DNA from: an uncultured Clostridia bacterium
GTDB taxonomy: Bacteria; Bacillota; Clostridia; Oscillospirales; Acutalibacteraceae
Length of the DNA: 64,000 bases
Direction: 5' to 3'
Assembly: GCA_946183365.1 (NCBI GenBank)
Contig: CAMHAH010000006.1
Location: forward strand, 79,782-143,781
In this document: positions 26,258 to 37,100 of the stretch, one piece after another
Layout: every line of letters begins with the position of its first letter
Position numbering within the stretch: position 1 is the stretch's first letter
Notes under the pieces: generated by a model
The model's input: only the letters and a program-made list of their open reading frames with translations
Databases searched by the model: none
Told to the model about the DNA's origin: nothing
Made by a program: the position numbers and the translations under genes

Positions 26258-28048
26258 ATGAAAATAACAGATGATATCAGGTATATCGGCGTAAACGATC
26301 ACGATATCGACCTGTTTGAGGGTCAGTATATCGTACCTAACGGTATGGCTTATAATTCTTATGTAATCATGGATGATAAGATCGCCGTTATGGATACCGT
26401 AGATCAGCACTTCGGTGACGAATGGCTGAAGAACTTACAGCTTGTTCTCGGCAACCGTGAGCCCGATTATCTGATAGTACAGCATATGGAGCCCGACCAC
26501 AGCGCTAATATCGACAACTTCCTCAACGTTTATCCCAAGGCTACCGTCGTATCCTCACAGAAGGCTTTCGCTATGATGATGAACTTCTTCGGCACAGATT
26601 ACGCCGACAGACGCGTCATCATCAAAGAAGGAGATACTTTAGAGCTCGGCAAGCACGTTCTCAATTTCGTTGCCGCTCCCATGGTACACTGGCCTGAGGT
26701 AATGTTCACCTATGACAGCACCGATAAGGTACTGTTCTCAGCCGACGGCTTCGGCAAGTTCGGTGCTCTCGACGTTGAAGAGGACTGGGCTTGTGAGGCA
26801 AGACGTTACTATATCGGTATCGTCGGCAAATACGGCGCTCAGGTGCAGAATGTTTTGAAGAAAGCCGCGAACCTCGATATCCGGATTATCTGTCCGCTCC
26901 ACGGTCCCATCCTTACCGAGAACCTCGGTTATTATCTCGACCTTTACAACACATGGTCGTCCTACGGCGTTGAGACCGACGGAATAATGATCGCCTATAC
27001 CTCTGTATACGGTCACACAAAGAAGGCTGTCGAGCTGCTCGCCGAGAAGCTGCGCGCCAACGGATGCCCCAAGGTAGCTGTCAACGACCTCGCCAGAGAG
27101 GATATGGCTGAGTGTGTAGAGGACGCCTTCCGCTACGGCAAGATAGTCCTCGCCACTACCACCTATAACGCAGATATATTCCCGTTCATGCGCCAGTTCA
27201 TCGACCACCTCACCGAGCGCAACTTCCGCAACAAGACCGTAGCCTTCATAGAGAACGGCTCATGGGCTCCTTTAGCTGAGAAGACTATGCGCAAGATGCT
27301 CGAGGGCTGCAAGAATATCAACTATACCGACAACAATGTCCATATCCTGTCGGCTATGAATGACAAGAACATAGAAGAGATTGACGCTCTTTGCGAAGAG
27401 CTGACCATGGATTATATCGCTATGGACAGCGAGACCGCCGATAAGAATGACCTCACAGCCCTGTTCAATATCGGCTACGGTCTGTATGTAGTCACAGCGA
27501 GAGACGGCGACAAGGACAACGGCTGTATCGTCAATACCGTATCTCAGGTCACCAATACCCCCAACCGTATCGCGGTATGTATCAATAAGAAGAACCTCAC
27601 TCATGATATGGTAGCTAAGACCGGTATGATGAATGTAAACTGTCTGTCTACCGAGGCTCCGTTCAGTGTATTCGAGCACTTCGGTTTCCAGAGCGGCAGA
27701 GACGTTGACAAGATCATCGGCGAGGGCATCCTGCGCTCAGACAACGGCGTCGCTTTCTTAGGTCACTATATCAATTCGTTCATGTCTTTAAAGGTAGATC
27801 AGACCGTTGATCTCGATACTCATACGATGTTCATCTGCTCTGTCACCGAGGCTCGCGTAATCACCGACGTCGAGACCATGACCTACACCTATTATCAGAA
27901 CAACGTCAAGCCCAAGCCCGAGACCGACGGCAAGAAGGGCTGGGTATGCAAGGTGTGCGGCTATATCTATGAGGGCGAGGATATCCCCGACGACTTCATT
28001 TGTCCGCTCTGCAAGCACGGAGTAGCGGATTTTGAACCTATCGGATAA
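26258..28048 (+). CDS. Flavodiiron protein fused to flavin reductase and rubredoxin
   Basis: About 596 residues with four modules. Residues 1-240 are a metallo-beta-lactamase diiron domain with 'HMEPDH' giving ligands H76, E78, D80 and H81. About 245-385 is a flavodoxin domain ('YTSVYGHTKKAVE'). About 395-540 is a flavin-reductase-like domain. The last 50 residues are rubredoxin with 'CKVCGYIYEG' and 'CPLC'. Such proteins reduce O2 or NO to protect anaerobes, with the rubredoxin and flavin reductase as built-in electron supply. ATG 26258 is 9 nt from AGGAG; ATG 26249 is too close to it. Confidence 0.9.
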   Translation: MKITDDIRYIGVNDHDIDLFEGQYIVPNGMAYNSYVIMDDKIAVMDTVDQHFGDEWLKNLQLVLGNREPDYLIVQHMEPDHSANIDNFLNVYPKATVVSSQKAFAMMMNFFGTDYADRRVIIKEGDTLELGKHVLNFVAAPMVHWPEVMFTYDSTDKVLFSADGFGKFGALDVEEDWACEARRYYIGIVGKYGAQVQNVLKKAANLDIRIICPLHGPILTENLGYYLDLYNTWSSYGVETDGIMIAYTSVYGHTKKAVELLAEKLRANGCPKVAVNDLAREDMAECVEDAFRYGKIVLATTTYNADIFPFMRQFIDHLTERNFRNKTVAFIENGSWAPLAEKTMRKMLEGCKNINYTDNNVHILSAMNDKNIEEIDALCEELTMDYIAMDSETADKNDLTALFNIGYGLYVVTARDGDKDNGCIVNTVSQVTNTPNRIAVCINKKNLTHDMVAKTGMMNVNCLSTEAPFSVFEHFGFQSGRDVDKIIGEGILRSDNGVAFLGHYINSFMSLKVDQTVDLDTHTMFICSVTEARVITDVETMTYTYYQNNVKPKPETDGKKGWVCKVCGYIYEGEDIPDDFICPLCKHGVADFEPIG

Positions 28049-28125
28049 AGACGCAGTATGATCTTCAGACAGTCTGATAATACGGACATCTGATAAGGCG
28101 CTCAATACAAAACGGAGGAATATCT

Positions 28126-28437
28126 ATGATTATTGTTAATACCCCGACCATTGAAGGAAAAGCTGTTCAGACGCTCGGTCTTGTAACGGGCAATACGGTT
28201 CAGTCAAAGAATGCTTTTAAGGACATCGGAGCCGGATTTCGCAACCTTGTCGGCGGCGAGGTCGTCTCTTATACAAAAATGCTCGGCGAGGCTCGCGACG
28301 AAGCTGTCAACCGTATGGTGAAACAGGCGCAGTCTATGGGCGCCGACGCGGTCGTGAACGTAAGATTTTCGAGCGCGTCTGTTATAGAAGGCGCGGCAGA
28401 GATACTCGCTTGGGGTACAGCTGTCAAGTTCATTTGA
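28126..28437 (+). CDS. YbjQ/DUF74 family protein
   Basis: A 103-residue protein matching the YbjQ heavy-metal-binding-like family: 'VQTLGLVTGNTVQSKN', 'GGEVVSYTKMLGEARDEAVNRM' and 'GADAVVNVRFSS'. It forms small oligomeric barrels in the family; its role is unknown. A strong CGGAGG SD precedes it. It lies between two rubredoxin-bearing genes on one strand. Confidence 0.85.
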   Translation: MIIVNTPTIEGKAVQTLGLVTGNTVQSKNAFKDIGAGFRNLVGGEVVSYTKMLGEARDEAVNRMVKQAQSMGADAVVNVRFSSASVIEGAAEILAWGTAVKFI

Positions 28438-28476
28438 TAAAAAACAAATCAATAAGAGTATAAAAGGAGAAAAGCT

Positions 28477-28614
28477 ATGAAAAAGTATGTATGCGATGTT
28501 TGCGGTTATGTCTATGACCCCGAGGAGAACAACGGAGTAGCATTCGAGGATCTGCCCGATGATTATGTTTGCCCCCTCTGCGGCGTAGGCAAAGATGAAT
28601 TCAGCGAGGAATAA
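28477..28614 (+). CDS. Rubredoxin
   Basis: A 45-residue one-iron electron carrier. Two knuckles, '[10 protein letters not shown]' and 'CPLCGVGKD', supply the four Cys ligands. Start ATG 28477 follows AAAGGAG. It shares strand and neighbourhood with the flavodiiron fusion, a natural redox partner system. It is slightly shorter than most free rubredoxins (about 52). Confidence 0.92.
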   Translation: MKKYVCDVCGYVYDPEENNGVAFEDLPDDYVCPLCGVGKDEFSEE

Positions 28615-28646
28615 TTCTTTATATTAGCTGAAAACAAGCATGATTT

Positions 28647-28672
28647 AAGCCCTGCCAAATCGGCAGGGCTTT
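28647..28672 (+). terminator. Intrinsic terminator after rubredoxin
   Basis: AAGCCCTGCC and GGCAGGGCTT arms; the stem also serves the convergent trpB2 gene. Confidence 0.8.
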
Positions 28673-28727
28673 GCTGTTGTATATTATGTTTGCTTAATTC
28701 TTAAATAGAATTAAAAGCCTTTGCGGA

Positions 28728-30110
28728 TCAATCCTGACCGGGTACTACGGGCAGAGAGCTCAGACCCTTAGCGAGATCCTCGTCGGTGGGGATGTAGTCG
28801 GTCATCTCGCCGTCATTGTACTTCTGGTACGCTACCATATCAAAGTAGCCGGTACCTGTCAGACCGAAGAGTATCGTCTTTTCTTCGCCTGTCTCTTTGC
28901 ACTTGAGAGCCTCGTCGATAGCTACGCGGATCGCGTGGCTGCTCTCGGGAGCGGGCAGTATGCCCTCGACCCTCGCGAACTGCTCGGCTGCCGCAAAAAC
29001 ATCGGTTTGCTCAACGGCTTTAGCCTCCATATAGCCGTCATGGTAGAGCTGGCTGAGAGTTGACGACATACCGTGGAAGCGCAGACCGCCCGCGTGGTTG
29101 GCGGAGGGGATGAAGCCGCTGCCCAGTGTGTACATCTTAGCTAAGGGACAGATCATGCCTGTATCACAGAAGTCATACGCGAACTTGCCGCGTGTGAAGC
29201 TCGGACATGAAGCAGGCTCGACAGCGATTATGCGGTAGTCATTCTCTCCGCGCAGCTTCTCGCCCATGAACGGAGCGATAAGTCCGCCGAGGTTCGAGCC
29301 GCCGCCCGCGCAGCCTATGATGATATCGGGCTTTACGTTGTATTTGTCAAGCGCCGCCTTTGCCTCGAGACCGATGACGCTCTGGTGCAGCAGTACCTGA
29401 TTGAGCACGCTGCCCAGTACATAACGGTAACCGGGATTGCTTACGGCGACCTCAACGGCTTCACTGATAGCGCAGCCTAAGGATCCTGTGGTGCCGGGAT
29501 GCTCGGCGAGTATCTTCTTGCCGATCTCTGTGGTCATCGAGGGAGAGGGGGTGACGTCTGCGCCGTAGGTCCTCATTACCTCTCTGCGGAATGGCTTCTG
29601 TTCATAGCTGACCTTGACCATGAATACCTTGCAGTCAAGTCCGAGATAAGCGCACGCCATAGAGAGCGCTGTGCCCCACTGACCTGCTCCGGTCTCGGTG
29701 GTGACGCCCTTGAGGCCCTGCTTCTTAGCGTAATACGCCTGAGCGATAGCTGAGTTGAGCTTGTGGCTGCCGCTGGTGTTGTTGCCTTCGAATTTATAAT
29801 AGATCTTCGCGGGTGTGCCGAGAGCCTCTTCAAGACAATAGGCTCTGACTATGGGTGAGGGGCGGTACATCTTATAGAAATCTCTGATCTCTTTGGGTAT
29901 CTCGATGTAGGGGGTGGTATCGTCGAGCTCCTGCTGTACAAGCTCGTCGCAGAATACAGCGCCGAGCTCCTCGGCTGTCATAGGCTGACAGGTTCCGGGA
30001 TTGAGCAGGGGAGCGGGCTTGTTCTTCATATCCGCTCTGAGGTTGTACCATTTCTGAGGAATATCCTCCTCGCCGAGATAGATTTTGTAAGGGATCTTGT
30101 TTTCAGACAT
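28728..30110 (-). CDS. TrpB2-type tryptophan synthase beta-like PLP enzyme
   Basis: About 460 residues, longer than TrpB1 (about 400), as typical for TrpB2. The PLP lysine is K117 in 'NNTSGSHKLNSA'; the phosphate loop is 'GCAGGGSNLGG'; 'FEGNNTSG' and 'GAGQWGTALS' are family text. It would condense indole (or another acceptor) with serine. No trpA is nearby. ATG 30110 lies 8 nt after AAAGGAG; the open frame runs 21 codons further without an SD. The T-box upstream with a UGG specifier implies induction on tryptophan shortage. Confidence 0.9.
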   Translation of the reverse strand: MSENKIPYKIYLGEEDIPQKWYNLRADMKNKPAPLLNPGTCQPMTAEELGAVFCDELVQQELDDTTPYIEIPKEIRDFYKMYRPSPIVRAYCLEEALGTPAKIYYKFEGNNTSGSHKLNSAIAQAYYAKKQGLKGVTTETGAGQWGTALSMACAYLGLDCKVFMVKVSYEQKPFRREVMRTYGADVTPSPSMTTEIGKKILAEHPGTTGSLGCAISEAVEVAVSNPGYRYVLGSVLNQVLLHQSVIGLEAKAALDKYNVKPDIIIGCAGGGSNLGGLIAPFMGEKLRGENDYRIIAVEPASCPSFTRGKFAYDFCDTGMICPLAKMYTLGSGFIPSANHAGGLRFHGMSSTLSQLYHDGYMEAKAVEQTDVFAAAEQFARVEGILPAPESSHAIRVAIDEALKCKETGEEKTILFGLTGTGYFDMVAYQKYNDGEMTDYIPTDEDLAKGLSSLPVVPGQD

Positions 30111-30154
30111 AATTATTACTCCTTTAAAGTTAGTTTTAGTTGTTGGTTTGTGGG

Positions 30155-30193
30155 TTATTGAGTAATTCGCCATCGCTTTGTCAGTTTTTTCAT
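30155..30193 (-). CDS. 12-residue leader ORF between T-box and trpB2
   Basis: ATG at 30193 is preceded by GGAGGG at ideal spacing and reads MKKLTKRWRITQ to TAA at 30155-30157. It contains a single Trp codon at position 8. It ends 44 nt before the trpB2 ATG. Because its SD is strong it is likely translated whenever the T-box reads through. Whether it regulates anything is not shown. Confidence 0.5.
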   Translation of the reverse strand: MKKLTKRWRITQ

Positions 30194-30223
30194 AATTCCC
30201 TCCGAGAATAATAATGTGATTAT

Positions 30224-30539
30224 AAATAAAAAAACCTGTCCCTGCATTTCTGCCGGGACAGGATATATTTCCTGCGGTGCCACCCTGCTTGGCGCTGTGC
30301 GCCCACTCACACGTACTGACATACGCTGACCCTTTTACGTCGGGTCTATCCGTCTCACATACTTCGCCGGTCAGTCCGCTGAGCTGCTATACGCTGTGGC
30401 TCTGCGCTTTTCCTGCGTTTCTGTTCGCCCTCAGAAGTCCATTCAGCCTTATGTTATCCGCCGCGATCCCACCATCCGCGGCTCTCTGTGCGATAATTGA
30501 TAACGCCTACTCACTCTTCGTCGTCGGTTTATGTTTCGT
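30224..30539 (-). ncRNA. Trp-specific T-box leader of trpB2
   Basis: On the minus strand the leader contains a T-box core 'GGGTGGCACCGC' (complement 30274-30286). It is followed by a terminator with arms CCTGTCCC and GGGACAGG (30235-30262) and a T run (30224-30234). Upstream, Stem I has 'AGAGAGC' and the specifier context 'GAATGGACTTCTGAG', giving codon UGG (complement 30439-30441) for tryptophan. Uncharged tRNA-Trp would stabilise the antiterminator. Stem I boundaries are approximate. Confidence 0.88.
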
Positions 30540-30568
30540 ATTGTAACGCGTTAAAACGAGAATGTCAA
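30540..30568 (-). promoter_or_regulatory. Promoter of the T-box transcript
   Basis: Minus strand TTGACA (complement 30563-30568) and TACAAT (complement 30540-30545), 17-bp spacer. Confidence 0.75.
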
Positions 30569-30695
30569 GAACTTTTTTGAAAAAGTTTAAAAAATTTTAA
30601 GTAATCATTTGCTCGGTTTTATTGACTTTGCCTATATATTGTTTTATTATTTATTTGTATACAATAGTCACAACGTTTGTGAAAGAGGTGCAAAG

Positions 30696-33600
30696 ATGAA
30701 AAAAATCTTTCAGTCTGGTTTATCCGTAGTTTTAGCTTTGGTCATGGCGCTTGGTACGATCTCATTCGCGGCGACTGCCGCAGAGACCGATAACGCCGAG
30801 ACCTCGGCTCAGACCATCAACGTAACGACATCGCAGATCAACTCGAGCGGATTCCGCAGAGCGGTACAGAGCGCTCTGGATAAGGCGGCGAACAGCGCGA
30901 CGGATTCCAATACGTATACCGTCAACGTCGCCGCGGGCAGCTATGTCAACGATAATGTTTCTCTTAAGATATACAGCAACACTACGCTTGATCTGCGCGG
31001 GGTTACTGTCAAGAGAAAATCAGAGGGAAATATCATTCGTGTCGGCAGCGAGGAGTATGACGATTACTCGGGTAAATCCGGCTATTATTACAAGAATATC
31101 AAGATACTCGGCGGTACTCTTGACGGCAATATGGGCTATAATACCATAGTCAAGGGCTTCCACGCCAAGAATTTTGTTCTCGAGAACGTAACGGTAAAGA
31201 ACGAGAGCGAGGGCCATATGATGGAGGTCGCCGGCATAGACGGCTTTACACTCAAAGGCTGTACCTTCAAGAACCAGAAGCTCACTCCCGGTCACGACGG
31301 ATATGAGGCTGTTCAGCTCGATGTTCTTCACCCGTATCATGTTAACGGTACCCGTGTAGAGGATCTTAACATGAAGAACGTCCTTGTTGAGGATTGTCAT
31401 TTCGAGGATGTTCCCAGAGGTATCGGTTCACATACAGCTATCCACAACAATCCTCATGACGGTATCATTATCCGCGACTGTACATTCAAGAATATGACCA
31501 GTATCGCTATCCAGGGCATGGGCTGGATCAATGCGGATATATACCGCAATACGATCGAGAACGCACCCAGAGGCATCACTGTTTATGACGAGGCTGACGG
31601 CTGTACATATCTTTCAAGCCTGATGGCAAAGAAGGGCAAGACCACCGCGCATTATTCAGACGCTTATAAGGCTCCGGCAAAGGCTAATATCTATATCGCC
31701 TACAATACCCTCAAGAACATCGGATATAAAAACGATATCTACGCTTCATATGAGAGCCAGGGTATCGCGGTGCTCGGTACAAAGCTCACAAAGACCTCCG
31801 CTAAGGAAAACGACGAGAGCGGCGGACTTCCCGCGGGCGACTACTATCTTGACGGCATTGATATCCACGATAACCATATAGAGATCAAGGGCAACGGTAT
31901 CAGATTAGAGGATGTCCGTAACGCCGAAGTTTACCGTAACACCGTCATTTGCTCAAAGAATACCGCTCATCCCGCAAATTACTACGGTATTGTCCTCAGG
32001 AGCAACGCTCAGGTTAGCGAGATATCTTACAATACAATAGTCAATCCCGAGAAAACCGGTATGCAGATCGATGAGTCAAAGGTTACCTCGATCAACTATA
32101 ACCGTATCAATAACACGGGCGCTCACGGTATGGGTATTTACGGTTCTACCATCGGCAGTATCACCGACAACGATATCGACCGTACCGTTGACCACGGTAT
32201 TTGGGTATCAGACGGCTCAAAGGTAACGACAAAGGTCAGATGGAACCGTATCCGTAACTGCGGCAGAAGCGCCATATACTTCTATGACGGCAGCTCGGGC
32301 AAGTCGGTCGGCAATAACACCGCCGTCAGCTGCAGGAGCAACTTCGGCTATGACAGCGACTGTTCGGTACAGTTAGAGAGCAATAATTATTATTCCGCGG
32401 CATTGACCGATTTCCTTTTGGTAAAGAGCGGCGTCAACATGAGAGTAGGCACAAGCTATAAGATCGTGCCCGATGTACGCCCCGTAAACACCTTCGCGAC
32501 TTTCTCATATTCGAGCTCCAATTCCTCTGTAGCCTCGGTAGACAGCTACGGCAGAATATACGCGAATTCACTCGGCAAAGCTACCGTTACCGTGAAGTCG
32601 AGCAACGGTAAATCAAAGAACTATTCCGTACAGGTCGTATCCTCTGGCGGCGTAAGCTATATCGAAGAGCTGACCGCGCCCACTCCTCAGATCACTTCTC
32701 TTACATCTGATGAAAACGGTATCACTATCAAGTGGAACGCTGTAGAAGGCGCCGCCGCATACAGGGTATACTATATGTCATCTGACGGTTGGAAGCGCTT
32801 CGCGAGCGATGTGACAGGAACGACCAAGCTCGACACGGGCGTAAGCTACGGCAGAAAAGAGACCTATACCGTCAGAGCGCTGAACAGTAACGGCGACTTT
32901 ATCAGCGACTATAATCACAGCGGATGGTCAACCACCTACGGCATCGATACGCCTCAGATAACCTCATTAAACTCGGATGAGAACGGTATCACCATCAAGT
33001 GGAGCCCCGTAACGGGAGCCTCGACCTATCGCGTATACTATATGACCTCAAACGGCTGGAAGCGCTTTGCATCAGATATCAAGGGCACAACAAAGCTTGA
33101 TACAGGCGTAAGCTATGGCAGGACCGAGCAGTATACGGTGCGTGCCGTTAACAAAAAGGGCGACGTGATGAGCGGCTACAAGTCTGACGGATGGAAGACC
33201 ACCTACGGAGTAGCGGCTCCGCAGATCACTTCTCTCACCTCTGATGAGAACGGTATCAATATCAAGTGGAGTTCTGTACCGGGAGCCTCGACCTATCGAG
33301 TATACTATATGACCTCAAACGGCTGGAAACGCTTCGCCTCTGATATCAAGGGCACAACAAAGCTCGATACAGGCGTAAGCTACGGCAGAGCCGAACAGTA
33401 CACAGTACGCGCTGTCAACAAGAACGGCGATGTAATGAGCGGCTATAAGTCTGACGGTTGGAAGACCACCTACAAGGTAGCGACGCCTCAGATAACAAGT
33501 CTGGTCAGCACCGCGAACGGAATACAAATAACATGGAACAGCGTGCCCGGAGTATCTTCTTACAGAGTATACTACAAAACCTCAAGCGGCGACTGGAAGC

Positions 33601-33905
33601 GCTTCAACTCCGATACAAAGGGACTGTCAAGGATAGACAGCGGCGTTGTCAACGGCAGAGCCGAGACTTATACGGTAAGAGCTCTGGATAAGAAGGGCAA
33701 CCCGATCAGTGATTTTAAGCACAGCGGCTGGACAACGACCTATAGCTACGGCAGTCACAGCTCGAGTTCAGAGACCGTTTATATCACAGAGACAGGCGCA
33801 AAGTACCATACTCAGAACTGTCGCTATTGTTCAGGCGGCTGCAGCCCGATATCTTTATCAGAGGCTCTGGCTCAGGGTTATACAGCCTGCTCAGTATGCC
33901 ATTAA
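30696..33905 (+). CDS. Secreted parallel beta-helix protein with Ig-like and four Fn3 domains
   Basis: About 1069 residues. Signal peptide (about 1-33). A right-handed beta-helix (about 75-560) shows repeating 'IxxNxI...V..N' rungs, as in pectate-lyase-like proteins. A BIG2-type Ig domain lies around 570-650. Four Fn3 repeats of about 88 residues follow, each with 'YRVYYMTS.GWKRF' and 'YTVRA'. The C-terminus has 'GAKYHTQNCRYC' ending in 'CSVCH', a possible metal site or anchor. A polysaccharide-binding or -cleaving role is likely but catalytic residues are not identifiable. ATG 30696 follows GAGGTG; the frame is open 29 codons earlier. Confidence 0.8.
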   Translation: MKKIFQSGLSVVLALVMALGTISFAATAAETDNAETSAQTINVTTSQINSSGFRRAVQSALDKAANSATDSNTYTVNVAAGSYVNDNVSLKIYSNTTLDLRGVTVKRKSEGNIIRVGSEEYDDYSGKSGYYYKNIKILGGTLDGNMGYNTIVKGFHAKNFVLENVTVKNESEGHMMEVAGIDGFTLKGCTFKNQKLTPGHDGYEAVQLDVLHPYHVNGTRVEDLNMKNVLVEDCHFEDVPRGIGSHTAIHNNPHDGIIIRDCTFKNMTSIAIQGMGWINADIYRNTIENAPRGITVYDEADGCTYLSSLMAKKGKTTAHYSDAYKAPAKANIYIAYNTLKNIGYKNDIYASYESQGIAVLGTKLTKTSAKENDESGGLPAGDYYLDGIDIHDNHIEIKGNGIRLEDVRNAEVYRNTVICSKNTAHPANYYGIVLRSNAQVSEISYNTIVNPEKTGMQIDESKVTSINYNRINNTGAHGMGIYGSTIGSITDNDIDRTVDHGIWVSDGSKVTTKVRWNRIRNCGRSAIYFYDGSSGKSVGNNTAVSCRSNFGYDSDCSVQLESNNYYSAALTDFLLVKSGVNMRVGTSYKIVPDVRPVNTFATFSYSSSNSSVASVDSYGRIYANSLGKATVTVKSSNGKSKNYSVQVVSSGGVSYIEELTAPTPQITSLTSDENGITIKWNAVEGAAAYRVYYMSSDGWKRFASDVTGTTKLDTGVSYGRKETYTVRALNSNGDFISDYNHSGWSTTYGIDTPQITSLNSDENGITIKWSPVTGASTYRVYYMTSNGWKRFASDIKGTTKLDTGVSYGRTEQYTVRAVNKKGDVMSGYKSDGWKTTYGVAAPQITSLTSDENGINIKWSSVPGASTYRVYYMTSNGWKRFASDIKGTTKLDTGVSYGRAEQYTVRAVNKNGDVMSGYKSDGWKTTYKVATPQITSLVSTANGIQITWNSVPGVSSYRVYYKTSSGDWKRFNSDTKGLSRIDSGVVNGRAETYTVRALDKKGNPISDFKHSGWTTTYSYGSHSSSSETVYITETGAKYHTQNCRYCSGGCSPISLSEALAQGYTACSVCH

Positions 33906-33971
33906 CAGCGTTATAGATCGCGTCTGATCATCAGCGTGGGATATATATTAAACTATAAAACTATCAGAATG

Positions 33972-33999
33972 AGCCGTCGGCGATCGCCGGCGGTTCTTT
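33972..33999 (+). terminator. Intrinsic terminator
   Basis: A GC-rich hairpin centred on CGGCGATCGCCG with TTCTTT after it. Confidence 0.7.
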
Positions 34000-34116
34000 G
34001 TATCAAAAAAATGATATTTATTGATAAATATATTGTAAAAAAACGCAGGCTGTGATAATATTGTTTTGTATTATTTCGGCTTATTGTCGTTATATCGGAA
34101 AACGGAGATGAATTAT

Positions 34117-37100
34117 ATGATAGGGTTTATGAAGAAGGCTTTGTCGCTGCTGCTCTCAGCCGTGCTTGTGATATCGGTTCTGGCGTTTGTGCCGGGCATA
34201 GGAAGCGTAAGATCCTCAGCGGCGAGCTGGAACGGCACTAATTACGGCGGCGGTACGGTATACGGATACCGCTCGTTCCTCGAGGCTTACGGTATAGATT
34301 ATGACGTTTATATGAAGTGGCTCGACGATCATGACGCCGACAGCCCTAATCCTGATTATTATCTCGGTACTCCGTATGTAGGCGACGATCACCGCAACCC
34401 TAACGGCGACTGTAAAGGCGCTTACGGTGAATTTGATACTCCCGGAGTGGGAGCAATGAACTGTACGGGCTTTGTATGGCACGTTCTTTATAAAGCGGCT
34501 GTAAACTCCGGAGCCTCTTATGAGCAGATCAGCAGGCTAAAGGTCATGGGCGGCGTTTTATCATCATGGGCTAACTACGGTGTATATCGTATTTACTTCA
34601 AAAGCCTTGAGGACGCGTATAATTCCCGAGTCCTCGAGAAGGGCGACGTTATGTGGATATACGGCTCGTCTGATAATCACAACGCTATTTTCTACGGCGA
34701 CAGTCCCACAGACTGGATCTATTGGGACAGCGCGGGAGAGAGGAACCGTTACTGTGAGATACACGCTATCGGCGATTGCTTAGGCGTTCTCGTTGCTAAG
34801 GCTTCTCAACCCGACGATATAGAGCTGCATATCAATACCCGCTACGGAGATAAAACCTGTTTCGGAGCTAAGTACAGCATTTTTACAAGCAGGAGCGAGG
34901 CTCAGGCGGCTATCGACAACCCCGATAACGACGCTATCTGGGATAAACGTATCGGAACGATAGCTCTTAATAAAAACGGTCACGGATGTCTCAGGACACA
35001 GTCGGCTCCTTCAAAGGCTGAGCTGTGGCGCAACGGTGTGCCTCAGTATTCTTTGAACTATTTCAATTCCTCGGCGCAGAGAGTAAGCGGCAGGAATACC
35101 TATTACGCTGTCCAATGGAGCGCCTGCGACGGTATCATCGAAGACAGCATGGTCCATGAACTCACCGATTCGGGCGAGAAAACCTCCTCGGGCTACAGGA
35201 TATTCTCGTTCAACGCGCCTAAAAAGGTAGACACGCCTCAGATCAAGAAGGTCAAGAGCACCTATGACGGCGTAAAGATCAGTTGGGAACCGGTCAAAGG
35301 AGCAGAGCGTTACAGAGTATATTATAAGAACGCAAAAGGCTCATGGACCCGCTTCGCTGAGACCGCATCATCCTCTTGTGTCGATAAGGACGTAAGATCA
35401 GGCGGTAATTATACATATACCGTACGGTGTGTGGATCGTGAGGGGAGCTTCACCAGCTTTTATGATACTTCCGGAAAATCAGTGAAATATAAGGTCCTTG
35501 ATACTCCTAAGCTTTCGAGCGGAAAGAGCGAGGCTGACGGAATTCGGCTCAAATGGGGAGCTGTTGACGGAGCTGAGAGATACCGCGTGTATTTCAAGAA
35601 CAGCAAGGGAGCGTGGGTCCGCGTCACCGAGACGAGTGAGAGCGAGTATCTCGACGGTATCGTTACCGCGGGCAACAGCTATACCTACACTCTGCGCTGC
35701 GTTGACAGCGACGGGGACTTTACAAGCGGATATTACAATAAGGGCTGGAAAAAGACCTACGACGGTATAGATACCCCTAAGATAAAAGAGATCACAAGCG
35801 AGCCCAACGGTCTCAAGCTCAGTTGGGACGCGGTAGAGGGCGCTTCAAAATACAGGATATACTGTAAAGGCGCTTCGGGCGATTGGGCTAATATCGCAGA
35901 GACCGACTCTACAGAGTATTTTGACGGAGTTGTCACCGCGGGCAACAGCTATACCTATACCATACGCTGTCTCAATAGCTCGGGCAGTCTGAGCAGCGGA
36001 TATGAGCCCGACGGAATGACACAGAAGTACATCGGCATAGCTACTCCCGTTATCACCGAGACCTCGAACGAAGAGGGTGGCGTAAGAATAAAATGGGATG
36101 AGGTTGAGAATGCCTACAAGTACAGGGTTTATTATAAGAACAGAAGCGGCGGTTGGACCAAAATGGCTGAGACAGGCGGTACGGAATTCCTTGATACCGA
36201 TGTCTCTCCCGAATGGACATATACATACACTGTCCGCTGTGTAAACGCTCAGGGCGGTTTCACGAGTGATTTTGACCGCGTCGGCGTCAAGCACACCTTC
36301 AAATTGTCCACGCCCAAGATCACCGGCGCGGAGAATGTTGAGAGCGGAATAAAGCTTACGTGGAACAAGCCTGCGGGAGTATACGGCTATCGCGTGTTCT
36401 ATCTGGGCAGCGACGGCTGGAACAGGCTCGGGGTCTCAACCACAAACAGCTTTATAGACACAGATGTCCGCAGCGGTAATACCTATACCTATACCATACG
36501 CTGTATCGATAAGAACGGTAATTATATCAGCGACTATGATAAAGAAGGCTTTAAGGCGACGTTTATCGCTACGCCTGTGATCAGATCAGCGGATATAACC
36601 ATCGACGGCGTCAAGCTCAGCTGGGATACTGTAAAGGGAGCTTACGGCTATAGGGTATTCTATCTTGGCTCTGACGGTTGGAAGCGGCTGACTACCACGA
36701 CATCTTCGAGCGTTACCGATACCGACGTCAGGAGCGGCGGCACATACACCTACACAGTCCGCTGTATAGATGAAAATGATAATTATATCAGCGACTATGA
36801 CGGCTCGGGTATAAAAGCTACCTTTATCTCAACACCTAAAGTCAATAAGCTCTACAGCAATAATAACGGCGTTGTGCTGAATTGGGACGCTGTGAACGGA
36901 GCTTATTCCTATCGTATTTTCAGACGCGGATCAGACGGCTGGGAGAGGCTCGGCTTAACTACCGGTACCTCATTTACCGATAAAACAGCCGAAAACGGAA
37001 AAACTTATACCTACACTGTCCGCTGTATGGATAAAAAAGAGAATTATATAAGCGATTATTACAGCGGATTTACAACAAAATGTATCAGATACATAGATGT

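Noticed and set aside
30277..30546. Plus-strand ORF of 89 codons upstream of the beta-helix gene
   Set aside because: It is the antisense of the Trp T-box leader, with no SD and an unnatural composition.
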